Shown here piece by piece: positions 44,869 through 49,612 of a stretch of DNA of 49,612 bases. The notes under the pieces are model-generated. The model saw only the letters and a list, made by a program, of their open reading frames with translations. It was not told the DNA's origin and ran no database searches. Position 1 is the stretch's first letter. Every line of letters begins with the position of its first letter. A program made the position numbers and the translations under genes. The stretch comes from Deltaproteobacteria bacterium (GTDB taxonomy: Bacteria; Desulfobacterota; Binatia; Binatales; Binataceae), in the NCBI GenBank assembly GCA_003135855.1, contig PNBD01000008.1, positions 18,072 through 67,683 of the forward strand, written 5' to 3'.

Positions 44869-45618
44869 ATGTCAGTAACCACAGATTCCTTGATAACCCG
44901 GAGAGGTCTGCTGCGGCTTGGGGCACTCACGGGGCTTGCGACGGCGTTTTCGCCAGCGCTCCATTTGAACGAGGCGCGTGCTCAAAATGTGACCGCCTGC
45001 AATGCCATGCGACCTACCACTCCCGCCGCGGCGCTTGATGCACTTCTGCAAGGAAATGCGCGATGGTCGACGTTCGACCAGATACACCCCGGCGAGGACG
45101 AGGCACGGCGCACGTGCGTTGCGGAAAACCCGCAGACTCCATTTGCGGCGATTGTTTCCTGCTCGGATTCGCGCGTCCCGCCGGAGCTGGTCTTCGACCA
45201 GGGATTGGGCGATCTGTTCGTGGCGCGGGTGGCGGGCAATGTTGCGACCAGCACGTTAATCGAGAGCCTGCTGTTCGGCACGGGCAACCTGGGCGCGCTG
45301 GTCCTGCTGGTGCTCGGCCACTCGATCTGCGGCGCGGTGAGAGTCGCAGTCACGAACTTCCCGGCGCATAGTCTGCAGTTTGTTAGAGAGATCTTCCCGG
45401 CCGTCAAGCTAGCCAGAGCCATGGTCAGGAAAGCGGGCGGCAATCCGAATGATCCCACCCAAGTGATTCCGGTTGCTACTGACCAGAATGTGATTCTCCA
45501 TGCAGCCACTATTCGAAAGCAAAAACCGTTCAAAGACTTCATCAAGGCAGGCACGTTGATAGTCGTGGCGGGTCGCTATGACCTGGACACGCAGTTAGTC
45601 ACGATTCTGTCTCAATAG
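44869..45618 (+). CDS. Tat-exported beta-class carbonic anhydrase
   Basis: 249 residues from ATG 44869, with an AAGGAGG site. The N-terminus carries a twin-arginine signal (Arg11-Arg12 in TRRGLLRLGAL, cleavage after EARA at about 38). Zinc ligands Cys98, Asp100 (CSDSR), His151 and Cys154 (GHSICGAV) are those of beta carbonic anhydrases. It interconverts CO2 and bicarbonate, here outside the cytoplasm and folded before export. It is divergent from the dioxygenase operon. The open frame upstream of this start is not protein-like. Confidence 0.93.
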   Translation: MSVTTDSLITRRGLLRLGALTGLATAFSPALHLNEARAQNVTACNAMRPTTPAAALDALLQGNARWSTFDQIHPGEDEARRTCVAENPQTPFAAIVSCSDSRVPPELVFDQGLGDLFVARVAGNVATSTLIESLLFGTGNLGALVLLVLGHSICGAVRVAVTNFPAHSLQFVREIFPAVKLARAMVRKAGGNPNDPTQVIPVATDQNVILHAATIRKQKPFKDFIKAGTLIVVAGRYDLDTQLVTILSQ

Positions 45619-45787
45619 GCGGCTTGAGCGAGAACTTTGGGGGCAGGCGACAAGGCGCGATTCGGTTGGCATTTTGCGCGATTTGTATAAGTATCATCGC
45701 AGCATCGTATTAGACGGCGCGGCCACGCGCCTCGACATAACCGACTGATTGCGAAAAGTCCTTACCGCTCGAGGAGGGAACTCAAAA

Positions 45788-47515
45788 ATGGCTGAATACG
45801 ACATTCAAATTAAAGGCGGAACGATCGTCGACGGTACGCGCGTGCCGCGTTTTCGCGGCGACGTCTGGATCAAGGACGGGAAGATCGCGCAGATTGGCGG
45901 ACGCGCGGCCAGCTTCGCGAAAAAAGTTATCGACGCAGACGGCCTGATCGTGGCGCCCGGATTCGTCGATCTGCATACGCATTACGATGCGCAGATTCGC
46001 TGGGATCCCTGGTGCACGATTTCCGGATGGCACGGCGTCACCTCGGTCGTGCTCGGCAACTGCGGCTTCGGCTTCGCGCCGGTCAAGCCGGACTTTCGCG
46101 ATCGCTCGATGCTGACCATGACGCGCACGGAAGCGATTCCCTACGAATCGATGAAAATCGGTATGCATTGGGATTGGGAAACGATTCCGCAGTACCTCGA
46201 TTCACTCGACCGCGCGCCCAAGGGCGTGAATTGCATCCAGTACATGCCGACCGCGTCGTTGATGACCTACGTGATGGGTCTCGATGCGGCGAAGACCCGC
46301 GCCGCAACTGAGGCGGAGCGCACCGAGATGCGCCGCCTCCTGAATGAAGGCATGGACGCCGGACTATGCGGCTTCTCGATTCAGCGGCTCGGCAAGCATT
46401 CGGCGCAGGCGGATTTCGACGGCTCGCCGATGGTCACCGACACGATGTGCGACGAGGACATCCTGAATCTCGCGCGTGTGCTGCGCGCTCGCGACGAAGG
46501 CTTCATCGAAATCACGCAAGCGACCGGGCATATCAAAGCCGATTTGGCATTCGTCGAGAAGCTCGCGGCAGAGGCGAATCGGCCGATTCTGTTCCAGGCG
46601 ATCACGGCCAGCACGCGCAATCCCGACATCCATCGGAAAAGCCTGAACTGGCTGCATAACGCACGCGCGAAGGGACTGCCGATCTTCGGCCAGGGCGGAA
46701 CCGTGCGCAGCGGCTTTGCGTTTACGCTCGAGCACTGGAACCTCTACGACATGTCGAGCGCATGGCGCGACATGACAACCGGCACCAAGGAAGAAAAAAT
46801 CGCGAAGATGAACGATCCCGCAATTCGCGAGGCGGTCAAGAGCGATCGCGCGATGCATGCGATCGACACCAATGCCGCGGGAATCGGCGGACGGCCCGCG
46901 AAACTGATCGTTTCATGGGTCGAGAATAAGCCGGAGCTCGAAAAATACGTCGGCAAGTCGCTCGGGCAGATCGCGTCGGAAGAGGGCAAGCATCTCGCAG
47001 ACGTGATGATCGATTTGTCTCTGGCGACCGATCTCAAGGCCGAGTTCCTGCAGCCCCAGCCCGAATTCAACGCCGAGTTCAACGCCGAGATTATCAACGG
47101 CTCGATGTACACCTTTCCGGGCGTTTCGGACGGCGGCGCGCATACCAAGTTCTTCACCGGCGGTTCGTTCACCACCGACTTTCTGCGCTGGATGGTGCGC
47201 GACGAGCAGCGCGTATCGCTCGAAGAGGCGCACTATCGATTGTCGGCACTGCCGGCGCATGCGGCGGGATTCCGCGATCGCGGCATCCTGCGCGAAGGCG
47301 CGTGGGCCGATGTGGTGGTGTACGACCTGAAGAATCTCGGAATCGAGCCGGAGTGGGTGGGCGAAGTGACGCACGATCTGCCGGGTGGCGAATGGCGTCG
47401 GGTGCAGCGTGCGAAAGGCTATCGATCGATCATCGTGAACGGCGTCGAGACGTTTGCGGAGGATAAGTGCACGGACACGACGCCGGGCAAGCTGCTGCGT
47501 CACGGCCATGCGTGA
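45788..47515 (+). CDS. N-acyl-D-amino-acid deacylase family amidohydrolase (paralogue 2)
   Basis: 575 residues from ATG 45788, preceded by GAGGAGGGA. His63, His65 (DLHTHYDAQ), Cys92 (GNCGFGFAPV) and the Asp in SDGGAHTKF sit exactly as in the protein encoded at 36857-38569, so the two are paralogues, although the middle regions differ clearly. The substrate is unknown; the two copies may handle different amides. A 169-bp non-coding gap with no clear promoter precedes it, and a strong terminator at 47585-47621 follows. Confidence 0.87.
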   Translation: MAEYDIQIKGGTIVDGTRVPRFRGDVWIKDGKIAQIGGRAASFAKKVIDADGLIVAPGFVDLHTHYDAQIRWDPWCTISGWHGVTSVVLGNCGFGFAPVKPDFRDRSMLTMTRTEAIPYESMKIGMHWDWETIPQYLDSLDRAPKGVNCIQYMPTASLMTYVMGLDAAKTRAATEAERTEMRRLLNEGMDAGLCGFSIQRLGKHSAQADFDGSPMVTDTMCDEDILNLARVLRARDEGFIEITQATGHIKADLAFVEKLAAEANRPILFQAITASTRNPDIHRKSLNWLHNARAKGLPIFGQGGTVRSGFAFTLEHWNLYDMSSAWRDMTTGTKEEKIAKMNDPAIREAVKSDRAMHAIDTNAAGIGGRPAKLIVSWVENKPELEKYVGKSLGQIASEEGKHLADVMIDLSLATDLKAEFLQPQPEFNAEFNAEIINGSMYTFPGVSDGGAHTKFFTGGSFTTDFLRWMVRDEQRVSLEEAHYRLSALPAHAAGFRDRGILREGAWADVVVYDLKNLGIEPEWVGEVTHDLPGGEWRRVQRAKGYRSIIVNGVETFAEDKCTDTTPGKLLRHGHA

Positions 47516-47584
47516 TCGCTCGCGATGCGAGCGATCAGTTCGGCGCGCGCATTATTGAATGGTGCGCGACTGATTGAATACAGA

Positions 47585-47621
47585 AGCGGGGCGGCGATTT
47601 CGCCGCCCCCGCTCTGTTTTT
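47585..47621 (+). terminator. Rho-independent terminator
   Basis: A 10-bp GC stem (GGGGCGGCGA, 47588-47597, with TCGCCGCCCC, 47600-47609) is extended by three more pairs across a single C bulge. The loop is two bases, and a run of five T (47617-47621) follows. It ends transcription of the amidohydrolase gene 70 bp after its stop. Confidence 0.85.
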
Positions 47622-47713
47622 GGAGAGCATCGCCTCGAATTCGAAAATAGCGCCGAATCATGAGGGGGAAATTCTGGTACCCCCCAATCTCTTAGAGTCG
47701 GGGATTAGGAAAC

Positions 47714-48226
47714 ATGGCCTCTCAATCCAGCTTGGTCGGTGCAGCGGGTGAGTATCACGTGATGGCGGAGTTACTGCGCCGCGGATATATCGCGGCGCTT
47801 GCGCCACAAGGTGTTCCGAACGCAGATATCGTCGTTACTGATGTTGAGGGAGCACGGCTCTGCTCGATTCAGGTGAAAACGCGCCGCGACTTGGGCTCTG
47901 ATGGCGGCTGGCACATAAAAGCGAAGCATGAGGGCATCCGAGCAAATCGAGTGTTCTATTGCTTTGTCAATTTTGGAAAGACAGCAGACTCCCGGCCGAC
48001 TGTATATGTTCTGCCAAGCGCGGTTGTAGCAAAAGTGCTTTCGGTCGCGCACCGGAGATGGTTGGCGACACCCGGAAAGAAAGGTCAGCCACACAAAGAC
48101 AGCCAGATGCGCCGGCTGCTTCCGGACTACACAAAAACCTCTGGGCCTACTAATAACCCTTACACCGCGGGCTGGCTCGATAAGTATCGGGACGCTTGGC
48201 ACTTCCTTGGACTTGAACCGGATTAG
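47714..48226 (+). CDS. Orphan PD-(D/E)XK-fold protein, putative nuclease
   Basis: 170 residues, no close family recognised. Glu13 (GAAGEYHVMAELLRRGY), Asp38 (ADIVV) and the Gln53-Val-Lys55 pair (CSIQVKTRR) give a PD-(D/E)XK site in the E-D-QxK form. This form occurs in the group I intron-associated PDDEXK_5 endonucleases such as I-Ssp6803I, with similar spacing. No intron is visible here. The C-terminal 60 residues (HRRWLATPGKKGQPHKDSQMR) are basic and could bind nucleic acid. Base composition is lower in G+C than its neighbours, so acquisition by transfer is possible. The start follows a GGGGATTAGGAAAC stretch. Confidence 0.7.
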   Translation: MASQSSLVGAAGEYHVMAELLRRGYIAALAPQGVPNADIVVTDVEGARLCSIQVKTRRDLGSDGGWHIKAKHEGIRANRVFYCFVNFGKTADSRPTVYVLPSAVVAKVLSVAHRRWLATPGKKGQPHKDSQMRRLLPDYTKTSGPTNNPYTAGWLDKYRDAWHFLGLEPD

Positions 48227-48337
48227 GTTGATCGGCGGAATTGAACGGGTAAGCACTAGCCAAAACTAGCTCGAAGGGAAGCCTGATGCGGAAAGTAGAG
48301 AAGGCAATGCGGCCGTTCGCCCGCGCACCCTGAGGAT

Positions 48338-49249
48338 CTACAGTTCCACAATACGCTGGAAATCGGCTTCGCTGATGATGCGAATTTTATGACCTTCGTG
48401 GATTAGTTCTTCCGCCTTGCGGTGCTTCGTACTCGTTTCCTGACCGGCGAGTTTGCGGACATCTTGATTGCCGACGACAAGCAGTGTTGTGAGCTTCGAC
48501 ACGTTTGCCACGACCTTGCAGCCCGCGGCCGATGCCGAATCAGCCGCCTCATGGCGCGGCATCGATAGCGCGCCCGTAAAGACGAGGACTTCACCATAGA
48601 GTGGTCCGTCTGGATTTCCGTCGCGAGTGATTGGTAGCGATGTGAACGGATGAATTGACCGCTCAGCATCGGGATGCTCAACATCCGGATGAATTGGCTG
48701 AACAGGTAGATTGATCGGTTGCTTCACCCGCTCAAGCCACTGGTCGATGCTCAAACCAGTTTCGAGAATTGCCCGAAGCAGGATCTCGCCTGAGCAGCGA
48801 GCGTCTTCGAGCGCATCGTGTGGCCGGTACTTGATGCTAAACTCCGCTGCCACGTTTGCAAGGCCATATCCAGACCGAGAAAAAATTGGCCATGCGCGCC
48901 TTACAACCATTGCAGAATCAAGCCACCGACACTCGCAATGTGCGAGTTTGTTTTTTTCGCAGGCCCGGACCAAGGCAACTCGATCAAAGGCGGTGTGGCT
49001 AGCGACAATGTTGCCGTGCAAGAGAGAACTTACCTCGGCGTAAACTGCGGTCCAATTCGGATAAGAACGAACTTTCGCTTCATCGATGCCGTGAATAGAA
49101 ACGTTAATAGGTGCAAAGTAGTCTTCAGGGTTAACTAGGGATTCCCATGAGCTGTGCAGCACCCCATCGCGGAAAGATGCAATCCCGACTTGGCAGATGC
49201 TCGACAAATCGGGGTTGGCCGTTTCAACATCAATCACCACGAAGTTCAT
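48338..49249 (-). CDS. DnaQ-like exonuclease with C-terminal BRCT domain
   Basis: 303 residues from ATG 49249 (GGAGGGGG upstream). The DEDDh 3'-5' exonuclease domain (1-165) is complete: Asp7 and Glu9 (DVETA), Asp89 (HTAFD), His144 and Asp149 (HDALEDA). A linker of about 50 residues leads to a BRCT domain (about 215-303, VLVFTGALSMPR and an AAGCKVV turn). Such proteins occur as stand-alone epsilon-like nucleases, possibly in repair; the role is unproven. Lower G+C than the core genes. It is convergent with the orphan nuclease gene and faces away from the RND gene. Confidence 0.88.
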   Translation of the reverse strand: MNFVVIDVETANPDLSSICQVGIASFRDGVLHSSWESLVNPEDYFAPINVSIHGIDEAKVRSYPNWTAVYAEVSSLLHGNIVASHTAFDRVALVRACEKNKLAHCECRWLDSAMVVRRAWPIFSRSGYGLANVAAEFSIKYRPHDALEDARCSGEILLRAILETGLSIDQWLERVKQPINLPVQPIHPDVEHPDAERSIHPFTSLPITRDGNPDGPLYGEVLVFTGALSMPRHEAADSASAAGCKVVANVSKLTTLLVVGNQDVRKLAGQETSTKHRKAEELIHEGHKIRIISEADFQRIVEL

Positions 49250-49318
49250 GAGCGCCCCCTCCAAGCGATGAGAACTGTCTCGCCAGCCCGTACGAAAAAT
49301 CAAGTGCAACAGTGCGGG

Positions 49319-49612
49319 TCAGCTCGGAAAAGAGCTCAGCGGAGGAGCTACGGGTGTGGCGGGGGCGGGCTTCAGCTCGCGATGGAACCAACCGAGCGAC
49401 CAGAGCCGGAAACGATCCAGATAAAGGTAGATCACCGGCGTCGTGTACAGCGTCAGCATTTGGCTGACGATCAATCCCCCGACGATCGCGATGCCCAGCG
49501 GGCGCCGCAGCTCCGATCCGGTGCCGGTCCCAAGTGCGAGCGGCAACCCGCCGAGCAGCGCTGCCATGGTGGTCATCATGATCGGACGAAAGCGCAGCAG
49601 GCAGGCCTGATA
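49319..49612 (-). CDS. RND efflux transporter (MdtB/MdtC type), C-terminal fragment
   Basis: Only the last 97 residues are in the window; the frame is open to the right edge. [29 protein letters not shown] and [18 protein letters not shown] match the last membrane helices of HAE1-family inner-membrane pumps, closest to MdtB/MdtC. The tail after the last helix is short and Pro-rich. It should work with a periplasmic adaptor and an outer-membrane channel, probably encoded beyond the window. Confidence 0.9.
   Translation of the reverse strand, partial: YQACLLRFRPIMMTTMAALLGGLPLALGTGTGSELRRPLGIAIVGGLIVSQMLTLYTTPVIYLYLDRFRLWSLGWFHRELKPAPATPVAPPLSSFPS

Noticed and set aside
1-49612. CRISPR arrays, complete insertion sequences or prophage genes
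   Set aside because: No regularly spaced repeats, transposase, integrase or phage structural gene was seen on either strand.

Overview
The window is about 49.6 kb of bacterial chromosome with high G+C (roughly 60% by eye), tightly packed on both strands. Its gene content is two luciferase-like flavin oxidoreductases, several short-chain dehydrogenases, three amidohydrolases, a Rieske ring-hydroxylating dioxygenase set, a complete gatCAB operon and a pst-pho operon. This suggests an uncultured soil or sediment bacterium of deltaproteobacterial or Binatota type with a catabolic lifestyle. That placement is inference from gene content; there is no rRNA or phylogenetic marker to settle it.

Left part (1-11.2 kb): a luciferase-like oxidoreductase with a MerR-like promoter layout, a DUF4242 protein, a 1197-residue zinc-ribbon/cyclase/ATPase/TPR signalling protein, a fatty-acid desaturase and a SAM methyltransferase. 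The methyltransferase is divergent from a citrate synthase that carries an N-terminal DNA-binding domain; the gap between them holds a run of same-direction TTGAC repeats. A zinc alcohol dehydrogenase and an amidohydrolase follow. The gap at 10849-11261 contains three matches to the ParB-binding site parS, so it is a candidate centromere region.

Core part (11.2-24.7 kb): gatC-gatA-gatB on the minus strand; yraN-serS; then pstC-pstA-pstB-phoU-phoB-phoR in one tightly spaced operon that has no pstS. A tRNA-Arg(ACG), a PPK2 polyphosphate kinase and an MFS transporter follow. Phosphate import, its sensing and polyphosphate metabolism are therefore neighbours.

Middle part (24.7-36.8 kb): a set of exported proteins (CAP-domain protein, lipoprotein, six-cysteine peptide); a minus-strand SDR / esterase / 2OG-Fe(II) oxygenase operon; a DUF2784 membrane protein; a second luciferase-like oxidoreductase; a CPA2-type antiporter; another SDR; an ABC-2 type exporter; and a secreted or anchored M48-like metallopeptidase.

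Right part (36.8-49.6 kb): an aromatic-degradation operon (minus strand, 44661 to 39955) encoding dioxygenase alpha and beta subunits, Rieske ferredoxin, cis-dihydrodiol dehydrogenase, meta-cleavage-product hydrolase and dienoate hydratase. It lacks the ring-cleavage dioxygenase and the ferredoxin reductase. Its promoter overlaps a 20-bp palindrome. Two paralogous D-aminoacylase-type amidohydrolases lie on either side, together with a frameshifted MetE-like methyltransferase and a Tat-exported beta carbonic anhydrase. The end holds two nuclease-like genes (an orphan PD-(D/E)XK protein and a DnaQ-BRCT protein) and the C-terminus of an RND efflux pump.

I do not see a wholly new multi-gene system that the sequence proves. 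The most unusual signals are the parS cluster, the citrate synthase/HTH fusion with its repeat array, the incomplete dioxygenase operon with its operator, and the orphan nuclease pair.
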